Source: Methanobacteriota archaeon
GTDB lineage: Archaea > Thermoplasmatota > Poseidoniia > Poseidoniales > Poseidoniaceae
NCBI GenBank assembly: GCA_002723635.1
Contig: PBMM01000042.1
Span: 1-6,221 of the forward strand
DNA length: 6,221 nt
Reading direction: 5' to 3'
How positions within the stretch are numbered: position 1 is the first letter of the stretch; each line of letters begins with the position of its first letter. The notes beneath the pieces were generated by a model, which was not told the DNA's origin, searched no databases, and saw only the letters and a list, made by a program, of their open reading frames with translations. The position numbers and the translations under genes are program-made. Of the stretch, positions 1 through 6,221 are shown piece after piece.

Positions 1-82
1 GGCAACGTCACGCTGATGGCGACAACAAATTCGATGTCCAGCTGGACATCGAATTTGTTGTCGCCATCAGCGTGACGTTGCC
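1..82. repeat. Perfect 82-bp palindrome at the window edge (probable fold-back artefact)
   Basis: Bases 1-41 are the exact reverse complement of bases 42-82, centred on the self-complementary TCCAGCTGGA at 37-46, with no loop and no mismatch. The right arm is ordinary coding sequence of the minus-strand lectin gene. The left arm is therefore that gene read backwards. The symmetry reaches exactly to base 1, so the arm could be longer beyond the window. A loop-free palindrome made of coding sequence at a sequence end is typical of chimeric fold-back reads or assembly-graph ends. It does not look like a transcription terminator, because it has no GC-rich stem with a loop and no T-tract. A genuine inverted duplication in the genome is possible but less likely. 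Confidence 0.95.
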
Positions 83-1132
83 GTCTGTTGTGTTCCGCAA
101 ATCGGCTGCTGTGATAGCCACGTGATCGATCATGCCATGGAAATGGTAGCGGTCTGCCCCTGCACCATGGCGTCCTATGACCATGTTCTCACAGGCCAAG
201 TCCGCTTCATAGCAGTCGTTCGAGCCAAAATCACCGGCGGGGATCTCTGCTTTCGTGGCATCGAAGGTGCCGATAGCGGCGCCGTTGAGGAAGAAGGTCC
301 CGCCTGTGGACGCATTGAGGGCCACGGCCACTGTCGACCAGACATCGGTTGGCAGGCTGATGTTTGCATCGCTCAAGGGATTCTTTGACAGGCTGTATTC
401 TGACGCGTACCCAAGCCGTCCGTCGTCAAGGTAGAGGCCATACCCATGGTCGCCGTACATGACGATAGTGTGGATGCCATCAACGTCCACAGGATTGATG
501 CGAGCCTCGATGGTGAGTTCTCCAGCTGTTGCAGGTGCCTTCAGGCTGCTATCGTCGTCCGTGATGACGTGATCGTCGTCGCCATCAAAGCGCAACGCAA
601 AATCGGCCCCAGGTCCAATCTCTACCACGCCGTAGACGGGGAAATACTGGGGGTCGTTCTCTAAATCGTTCCATTCTCCTGGCTCGAGCGAACCCATGTT
701 GGGGCCAGTGATGTGAACGTAATCTTCGACGTCCGTCATGCTCGGTTGGTCTTCTCCCCATTGGCGATGCAAGAACGGGGTGCCGTCATGCCAGCGAAAC
801 ACGCCTTCCTCTGTGGCGTCGTTCAGTCCAGTCCAAAGGTGGCGGGTGACGTTTCCATCGTCGCCCCAAGTTTCGTGCAGCCACGTGTTTTCAGCCTCAT
901 CATCGACGGTCACAAGGAATCCTTCGAGGCCTCGGGCAGCTTGAGCAGCCTCTGTCCAAGAGGACGCTGAAAGCAGATGGTAGGTGTGATTGTTGGCCGG
1001 GTTGACCTTGGTGTCGAGGATTTCAATGTCCAAGGAGGATTCTGCCCCGACTGATGGGCTGACTACGGCCAAGGTGGTCGAAAGCAGGAGGATGGTCATC
1101 AAGCCGAGCGCCCGCGCCGAGGCATGCTGCAT
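8..1132 (-). CDS. Secreted C-type lectin / LamG-domain protein, 3' end probably truncated by fold-back
   Basis: Predicted exported carbohydrate- or surface-binding protein; ligand unknown. The preferred start is ATG at 1130-1132, which gives a compact signal peptide: n-region MQHASARALG, a hydrophobic core around LMTILLLSTTLAVV, and likely cleavage after SVGA at about 1043. A TTG start at 1157-1159 would add nine residues and a cysteine ahead of the signal; neither start has a Shine-Dalgarno site. Numbered from the TTG, residues about 56-181 form a C-type lectin fold: a YHLLSASSWTEAAQAA opening, a WTGLND segment (109-114), WGEDQPS (134-140) near the usual EPN/QPD calcium-site position, and EWNDL (162-166) matching the WND motif. 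Residues about 187-349 form a LamG-like jellyroll: ALRFDGDDDHV opening, LTIEARINP, FFLNG and MVIGRHG strands, and Cys316/Cys323 as a likely disulfide. Residues 374-383 and the TGA at 8-10 lie in the mirrored arm of the palindrome, so the real protein probably continues. Cell-surface adhesion or polysaccharide binding is inferred. Confidence 0.85.
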   Translation of the reverse strand: MQHASARALGLMTILLLSTTLAVVSPSVGAESSLDIEILDTKVNPANNHTYHLLSASSWTEAAQAARGLEGFLVTVDDEAENTWLHETWGDDGNVTRHLWTGLNDATEEGVFRWHDGTPFLHRQWGEDQPSMTDVEDYVHITGPNMGSLEPGEWNDLENDPQYFPVYGVVEIGPGADFALRFDGDDDHVITDDDSSLKAPATAGELTIEARINPVDVDGIHTIVMYGDHGYGLYLDDGRLGYASEYSLSKNPLSDANISLPTDVWSTVAVALNASTGGTFFLNGAAIGTFDATKAEIPAGDFGSNDCYEADLACENMVIGRHGAGADRYHFHGMIDHVAITAADLRNTTDGNVTLMATTNSMSSWTSNLLSPSA

Positions 1133-1184
1133 GATGCGAAGACATGGACGGGTCTTCAAAACCTGTTGGTGCGGTGTTTCGACG
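1133..1184 (-). other. Short spacer between helicase stop and lectin start
   Basis: The 52 bases between the helicase TGA (1185-1187) and the preferred lectin ATG (1130-1132) contain no TATA-like box, no purine-rich ribosome binding site and no hairpin with a T-tract that I can see. The lectin gene could be transcribed through from the helicase gene or start from a promoter that I cannot recognise, possibly inside the helicase 3' end. If the TTG at 1157-1159 were the start, the spacer would shrink to 25 bases. Confidence 0.5.
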
Positions 1185-4100
1185 TCAGGAACTGCTCAAG
1201 CGGCGTCCGCCGATTCTGACTTCCGACGTCAGAGGCATTTGGTGCTCCCATGCGAATTCCTTGACGATGCGCCAGGCGTCTTCACGGCCTTCGAAATCGG
1301 TGACTTCGATGACCCGATTCCTTGTGTTGGCCTTGAAGGCCGCAGCTGGCTCGCCGTTTTTGAACACAAGATAGGCGCTACCGAATCCAAACTTTTCCTT
1401 GAGAATGCCAGAAAAGTACGGAGCGATGGGGTCGGACGGCGGAAGCACGAAATCGCGCATCGGTTGGAGTTCTTTGGCTTCGGCGAGCAGGTCCTTTCGG
1501 CCCCAACAGACTTCGTGCAAATCGTCGATGAGGAATCCCTTGATCAGCGTCTCGTCTTCCTCAAATTCGGTCAAGATGGCCTTGACTTCCTCTGGCTTGA
1601 AGTGGCTTCCTGCCAAGGAAAGCAATTGCTTGATGGTCATCACCGGGAAATCAGCGACCAACGATCGGAGGTATTCCTTGCGAAGAACGGAACGCTCCAA
1701 TGAGGCATCCATGGCGACGGTTCGGAAGCCGCCACGGAAGTCTTGGACGATGTGGCCTGAGCGGATGAGCGGTTGAACCAACTTTCTGAATTCAGATTGG
1801 CTAAGTGCGTAGCGTTCCTTGAACAATTCATGGTCGGAGTGGTTGGAAAAGAAGTCGAGCACGTCGGCCAAGTCTTCGTCAGGCTCAATGCCGCGGATGG
1901 CCAACAAGGTCTGGAAGTGCTCGTATGAAGCCCATGATTGGTGCCCGCGGAGGTTGACGCCTTGGTGAAGGCGATTGGCGCTTGCCATGCTTTTGAGGTC
2001 AACGCGGTAAAGTTCCGCACGGCCACGCAAGGCAAAGTCGTCACGGACTTCACGGATGCGCTTCAAGGCGAGGAATTCGTTCTCCAATCTCGATGATTGG
2101 TGGATGTGGTGCTTGTGGAAGAGGGCTCGATCGGCCAAGTTCCGTGGTTGTGTTTCCACGATTCCTCCACGGATCATGCGTTCGCCTGCAAGCTTGAACC
2201 CAATGGCACCAAGCGCGTCCCTCCACACTTGGTCAACTTCGCTGATGGGTTGACCGTTGATGCCGCTGAGCACGGCCACATCAACCAATTGCTCGGCATG
2301 GTTGTTGAGCAGCACGTCGAAGGCTTCACAGAATTCCTCCAAGTACGCAGCAGGAATTTGGATGTCTTTCACTTCGAGGTAATCATTGACCTTGAACATC
2401 AAGACCTTCCCTACAGGATCGATGCCCTTGAACACGGGCAGGTACCATCCGCGGTCCAGCATGGATCGCACTTCCCAAATGAACCGGGACACGTACGGAT
2501 CGGATTGCGTGAGGATGCGCATCAATCGGTCTTCCCTGCGAGCACGGCGGAACGTGCCCACTTCTTTTGGAGCGCAGAAGAAATCCTCAGGTTCAGGCAC
2601 CAAGGTGGTGACCCGGCTGATGCGACCTTGGGTTTCGAGGGACTTCAGCGCAATCACGAGTTCTTCGTAGGCCCTGCTGACATAGAAGCGCAAAGTGTTG
2701 GCCTTGATCGGTCCAATGCGATGAATGACTTCGCACAAGGCGTCTTCGAAGGACAGTCCATCGTAGACTTCGTGGACGCGGTGGTAAAACGAGAGGCGTC
2801 TGCGTCGTCCGGGGACTTCCTCGAACTGCTTGGCCACCAGGAGTTGCCTTTCGAGGTTGGCCAAACCATTCTTCACGTCGCGTTGGATTTGTTTGTGCTC
2901 CTCACCCTTGGGGTACATCGCCACAATTTCTGACCGTTGAGGCTCTTCGCCTGGAAGAATCCGATCCAGCAGGTCTGCTTCCATGGCGCCAATGTAGGGT
3001 TCCGGCTTCAGACCAAGCAGCATCGGCAGGTTCCTGCGTGTCGTGTAGCCCTGTCGATTGTGAAGGAGCCGACCGTTCACGATGTCACGGTCCAGTTGGA
3101 GGTCCTTCCAATCGCTGAACCTGAAGTCATTTATTCTATAGAGCAGTTCCTGCTGCTTTTGGAACAACAAATGCTTGTCAAAGGCTTGATCGACGTCGTC
3201 GTACATGGTGAACGATTTGTCGAGGATCATGTTCTGGATGGAACGGTATTCGACCACATCTTCCTCGCCGCCCGTGATTCGGTGTTCATCCACTTTGAGG
3301 ATGAATTCTGCTTCTTCGGTTTGGGTGAAGAAGCCGATGCTGATGACGTTCCGTGTTTCCAATTGGTGGATGGTACGTTCCACCATCGTTCGTGGGAAAG
3401 GCAACCTGAGTTCCAAATGGTCTGCCGTCTGCGGACCTTCTGAGCCGAGCATCTCGATCAGTTTCACCCTGAGTGCTTCCTGTGGATCGCCGATCTCCAT
3501 GTCCACCCATGTGGACACTTTTGTTCCTTCAAAGGCAGAAGCCATTCGATACGTCAGGCCGGCGGTGTGCAAGGTCAACAGGTCCTCAACGTCCCGGCCT
3601 CCGTTTGCAGCGAGGCATCCCAATGTTCCGTGAATTTCTCCCATGAAAGAACTGAACCATTTTCCGTCAAGTTCCTCCATCCCAGTCCCTTCGATCTTGG
3701 TGATGGAACCCTTTGCGCAGAGCTCTTGGACCCACCCACGTATGACGTCCAGGTCAATGCCAGCCAACTTTTCACGGTAGAGTGGGTTGTCAAACGAACG
3801 GTCCAAGCCACCACCGTGTTCCATCAACGCCAGAAGCGAGTCGGCGTTCTTGGGTGCTGGAACTTTGCTGTCATAATAGGCCTCGATTTGTTCGTTGGTC
3901 ATCTCTGTGGCCAGCGAGCGACGGCCAAGCAGCCGTTCCAGGATGGCTGGATCGATGTCTTTGACCAAGAAAGCACGCGTACGCATCGACATCAGGTCTT
4001 CGAAAGCCGACATGTAGAGCGACATGCCCAATCGGCTGGGGAGGGTTGCGCGGGTGTGCACGATTCGTGCTTGACCTTCGCGGCAAGCGGTGAGGAATTG

Positions 4101-6221
4101 TTCCAAGCCACCAAGGTCGATGTCTCCGTAGAGGATCTCGTTCTTGGCTTCGCGAATAAGAATCGAGCCGTCCGTGGTTCGATGCCGGTTGAGAAGGGCA
4201 TCGGCCTTTTGTTGGAACTGCTGGGGGCTGATTTCCTCTGCTCCGATGCGCTTGGGAATGATGAGGCTACGTCCGGCGACTTCCCTGAAGCGCTTTGCAA
4301 AAATTTGCGTGCTGATGATGTACCGCTCAATGACTTCCATGTGGTCGCCCGCGGCAAATGCTTCGTACATCGCTCCTGGATCGACATCTTGGGCGGTCTT
4401 CAGGAGCAATCCGTTTTCATCGAAGGACATTTCGATGACGGGGATGCTTGCACGCTCCGCCAAACCGGCCATAAAATAGCCGAGTGCGGTGTTGAACCCA
4501 CGGCCCCGGCAGGTGGTGACAAGGTAAGTCGGATGGGCACCTCCAATGATCTGCTCAACTAAAATCCGGTCCTTGTCTGGGACTTGGAAGGTCGTAAGGA
4601 CGTGCTCCTCCAAATGCCGTGCAATGACTTCGGCCGAATCACGGCCGAGCGAGTAGGCTTCGGTCAAGACCGTGCGTGGGTCCACTTCACGTCGAAGTGC
4701 GACGGTGCAACGGCCAATAAGGTCCAACAGCGAAGAGGAAAGTTCTGCGGACCTTGAGCGTGCTTCGCCCGACCATGAGGGCACGGTTGGACGGTAACCA
4801 GTCACGTTGCTGACGTTGACGCGCGTGCCCTGGATGTTATTCACACGGTATGTGGAACCACCAAGCAAGATCACATCGCTGGTGCGCAAACTGGCTACGA
4901 AGGAAGAGGACAGCTTTCCGAGAATTGACCCTTCAGCGTTGAACACGAGGTAGGAATTGTCCGGCGCAATGGTTCCAATGTTGGTGTAGTAAATCATGCG
5001 CGAATACCCGCGCTTTCCGAAGGTGTTCTCTTCCCAATCCACCCAAATGCGCCGTTCGTCTTCAAGCAAGTCCAGCACTTCGATGAAATCGTCGTAGGCG
5101 AAATTTCGGTAACTCCACGCGTTGACGATGACCTCGTAGGCCTCGTCAATGTCCAGTTCCTCGTTGATGACCAAACCGATGATGAACTGGGCCACGACGT
5201 CGAGGCAATTTTGTGGGAAGGACAAGCGGTCCATTTCGCCTGTTTGGATGGCGGCTTGGAGCGCGGCTAATTCGAGAAGGTCGTCGACGGAGGATGGAAG
5301 GAATCGAGCACGTGGGATGCCGCCCACATGGTGTCCTGCGCGACCAATGCGCTGCAGGGCCGTCGCGATATCACCAGGTGATCCAACCTGAATCACAAGA
5401 TCCACCGAACCAATGTCGATGCCCATTTCCAGCGATGAAGACGTGACGACGGCTCGAAGGTGGCCAAGCTTCAGCTTCCGCTCAACCTCAAGTCGGATGT
5501 TCTTGTCCATCGATCCGTGGTGGCCAGCAACCAATTCGCCAAGGAAAGGCCGGAGGCGTTGAACCAGCGTTTCGGTCATTTTTCTCGTATTTGCGAACAC
5601 CAAGGTGGTGTTGTGGGCTGAGATAAGGTCGGCAATGGCTTCGACGTTCGCTTCAAGCGTTTGAGCAACGGAGCGGTCCGCAAAGCGTGGATGGGTAATC
5701 AGAATGTCGAGATCAAGTTCGCGAGAGCCCGAAATTTTGGCCACCATGATGCGCTGGTCCTCTCCACGTGATTCACGGTCGTCGCTGGCCACGAGGTACT
5801 CTGCAACGGTATCGAGTGGCTCCATGGTCGCTGAGATTCCAATCCGCTGGACAGGATCTTTGAGCAAGGTGTCAAGGAAGGACAACGTAAGGCTCAGATG
5901 AACGCCACGCTTGGTGGGCACCAGGCTGTGCAGTTCGTCGATGATCATCCACTTGACGCGCGACACAATTGGCTGAAAGCGCGAGGAACCGACGGCGATG
6001 GCCATGCTCTCTGGCGTGGTGATGAGGATGTGGGGGGGCTTCCTGAGCATTTTTTGCCGGTCGGATTGAGAGGTGTCTCCCGTTCGCAAACCGACGCGAA
6101 TTTCCTTTGCCCTGTCTGGGAGGTACTTTGCCTTGATTTCCTCAAGAGGGCCGAGGAGGTTTCGCTCGATGTCGTTCGCAAGCGCCTTGATGGGTGAAAT
6201 GTAAATGCAGTACACCTGATC
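1185..6221 (-). CDS. lhr: Lhr-family superfamily 2 helicase with long winged-helix C-terminal extension (5' end missing)
   Basis: ATP-dependent 3'-5' helicase/translocase of the Lhr (large helicase-related) family, acting on DNA or RNA:DNA hybrids in the cytoplasm, probably in DNA repair. The frame is open to the window end: GAT CAG precede the GTG at 6213-6215, which is an internal Val codon of a DQVYCIYISPIKAL segment. The true start and Walker A motif lie outside, perhaps 80-110 residues upstream. Residues numbered from that Val: motif Ia ISPIKAL (6-12), TGDTS and TTPES (66-70), motif II DELH (93-96, bases 5928-5939), motif III SAT (128-130), motif IV LVFANTR (205-211), motif V TSSSLEMGIDIG (258-269), motif VI QRIGRAGH (288-295, bases 5331-5354). 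A winged helix follows, with the Lhr-type P-S-W-S-G-E segment around Trp481, then a DEAD-associated domain (about 548-740). Residues about 750-1676 are a C-terminal extension with at least five winged-helix-like units (about 790-845, 912-962, 1153-1202, 1460-1497, 1507-1562) and a terminal barrel opening with LPPSDP (1591-1596). This resembles the AlkZ-like Lhr-CTD of bacteria. All visible core motifs are intact and there is no frameshift. The stop is TGA at 1185-1187. Confidence 0.93.
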   Translation of the reverse strand, partial: DQVYCIYISPIKALANDIERNLLGPLEEIKAKYLPDRAKEIRVGLRTGDTSQSDRQKMLRKPPHILITTPESMAIAVGSSRFQPIVSRVKWMIIDELHSLVPTKRGVHLSLTLSFLDTLLKDPVQRIGISATMEPLDTVAEYLVASDDRESRGEDQRIMVAKISGSRELDLDILITHPRFADRSVAQTLEANVEAIADLISAHNTTLVFANTRKMTETLVQRLRPFLGELVAGHHGSMDKNIRLEVERKLKLGHLRAVVTSSSLEMGIDIGSVDLVIQVGSPGDIATALQRIGRAGHHVGGIPRARFLPSSVDDLLELAALQAAIQTGEMDRLSFPQNCLDVVAQFIIGLVINEELDIDEAYEVIVNAWSYRNFAYDDFIEVLDLLEDERRIWVDWEENTFGKRGYSRMIYYTNIGTIAPDNSYLVFNAEGSILGKLSSSFVASLRTSDVILLGGSTYRVNNIQGTRVNVSNVTGYRPTVPSWSGEARSRSAELSSSLLDLIGRCTVALRREVDPRTVLTEAYSLGRDSAEVIARHLEEHVLTTFQVPDKDRILVEQIIGGAHPTYLVTTCRGRGFNTALGYFMAGLAERASIPVIEMSFDENGLLLKTAQDVDPGAMYEAFAAGDHMEVIERYIISTQIFAKRFREVAGRSLIIPKRIGAEEISPQQFQQKADALLNRHRTTDGSILIREAKNEILYGDIDLGGLEQFLTACREGQARIVHTRATLPSRLGMSLYMSAFEDLMSMRTRAFLVKDIDPAILERLLGRRSLATEMTNEQIEAYYDSKVPAPKNADSLLALMEHGGGLDRSFDNPLYREKLAGIDLDVIRGWVQELCAKGSITKIEGTGMEELDGKWFSSFMGEIHGTLGCLAANGGRDVEDLLTLHTAGLTYRMASAFEGTKVSTWVDMEIGDPQEALRVKLIEMLGSEGPQTADHLELRLPFPRTMVERTIHQLETRNVISIGFFTQTEEAEFILKVDEHRITGGEEDVVEYRSIQNMILDKSFTMYDDVDQAFDKHLLFQKQQELLYRINDFRFSDWKDLQLDRDIVNGRLLHNRQGYTTRRNLPMLLGLKPEPYIGAMEADLLDRILPGEEPQRSEIVAMYPKGEEHKQIQRDVKNGLANLERQLLVAKQFEEVPGRRRRLSFYHRVHEVYDGLSFEDALCEVIHRIGPIKANTLRFYVSRAYEELVIALKSLETQGRISRVTTLVPEPEDFFCAPKEVGTFRRARREDRLMRILTQSDPYVSRFIWEVRSMLDRGWYLPVFKGIDPVGKVLMFKVNDYLEVKDIQIPAAYLEEFCEAFDVLLNNHAEQLVDVAVLSGINGQPISEVDQVWRDALGAIGFKLAGERMIRGGIVETQPRNLADRALFHKHHIHQSSRLENEFLALKRIREVRDDFALRGRAELYRVDLKSMASANRLHQGVNLRGHQSWASYEHFQTLLAIRGIEPDEDLADVLDFFSNHSDHELFKERYALSQSEFRKLVQPLIRSGHIVQDFRGGFRTVAMDASLERSVLRKEYLRSLVADFPVMTIKQLLSLAGSHFKPEEVKAILTEFEEDETLIKGFLIDDLHEVCWGRKDLLAEAKELQPMRDFVLPPSDPIAPYFSGILKEKFGFGSAYLVFKNGEPAAAFKANTRNRVIEVTDFEGREDAWRIVKEFAWEHQMPLTSEVRIGGRRLSSS

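Noticed and set aside
1..82. Palindrome as an intrinsic transcription terminator or a regulatory operator
   Set aside because: It has no loop or T-tract, and one arm is plain coding sequence with normal codon use. The perfect symmetry reaching the window edge points to a fold-back.
1180..1232. Repeated CGACGTCAG at 1180-1188 and 1224-1232
   Set aside because: A nine-base match 44 bases apart with a palindromic GACGTC core; one copy overlaps the helicase stop and the other lies in coding sequence. This is compatible with chance and has no further copies nearby.
3567..4562. Long plus-strand open frame (331 codons) opposite the helicase
   Set aside because: It is in exact codon register with the minus-strand helicase, as are the open frames at 990-1703, 2097-2933 and 2937-3443. 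Such antisense frames arise when the real gene's codons seldom read as stops in reverse. The translations show no recognisable domain, while the opposite strand has intact helicase motifs.
6032..6038. Run of seven G as a possible phase-variable or frameshift site
   Set aside because: It encodes the KPPH segment of the conserved helicase core and the frame continues intact on both sides, so there is no sign of slippage.
1133..6221. Lhr plus lectin as a defence or surface-interaction system
   Set aside because: Some helicases of this broad class occur in defence loci, but this one has the standard Lhr repair-helicase layout. The neighbour is an exported lectin, and there is no nuclease, methylase, toxin or mobile gene in the window.
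6218..6221. Terminal GATC as a cloning or restriction junction
   Set aside because: Four bases are too few to distinguish from chance, and the helicase frame reads normally through them.

Overview
The window carries two genes, both read from the minus strand, and both are incomplete at a window edge. The larger (1185-6221) encodes a Lhr-family superfamily 2 helicase. It enters the window already inside its first RecA domain and ends in a very long C-terminal region. The smaller (up to 1132) encodes a secreted protein with a C-type lectin domain followed by a LamG/concanavalin-type jellyroll domain. Only about 52 bases separate the helicase stop from the preferred lectin start. No RNA gene, CRISPR array, insertion sequence or phage feature was seen.

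Organism: the evidence is indirect. The helicase core reads like the archaeal/actinobacterial Lhr branch (DELH motif II, a VYC-x-YISP-x-KAL segment, a PQNCLDV-x-AQ segment). The lectin gene has no Shine-Dalgarno sequence ahead of either candidate start. Base composition looks to be in the mid-50s % G+C by eye. Secreted C-type lectin/LamG proteins are common in uncultured marine archaea of the Poseidoniales (Marine Group II) and relatives, so a planktonic archaeon of the Thermoplasmatota is my best guess, at about even odds. A bacterium is not excluded.

Layout, from right to left (direction of transcription): 6221 to about 3970 is the helicase core (RecA1 without its Walker A, RecA2, winged helix, DEAD-associated domain). 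About 3970 to 1188 is a roughly 925-residue C-terminal extension that looks like at least five winged-helix units plus a terminal beta-barrel, the arrangement of the AlkZ-like C-terminal domain of bacterial Lhr. Then comes a 52-base spacer, followed by the lectin gene.

The first 82 bases are a perfect palindrome with no loop that runs exactly to base 1. It cuts through the lectin reading frame, so the apparent stop codon and last ten residues of that protein are reverse-complement copies of upstream coding sequence. This is most simply a fold-back at a contig end. The lectin gene is therefore probably truncated rather than finished.

The two genes show no functional link beyond sharing a strand. 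Nothing here clearly amounts to a new defence or mobile system. The points of most interest are the palindromic edge and the architecture of the Lhr C-terminal extension, including a possible internal duplication of its SDP/barrel module.
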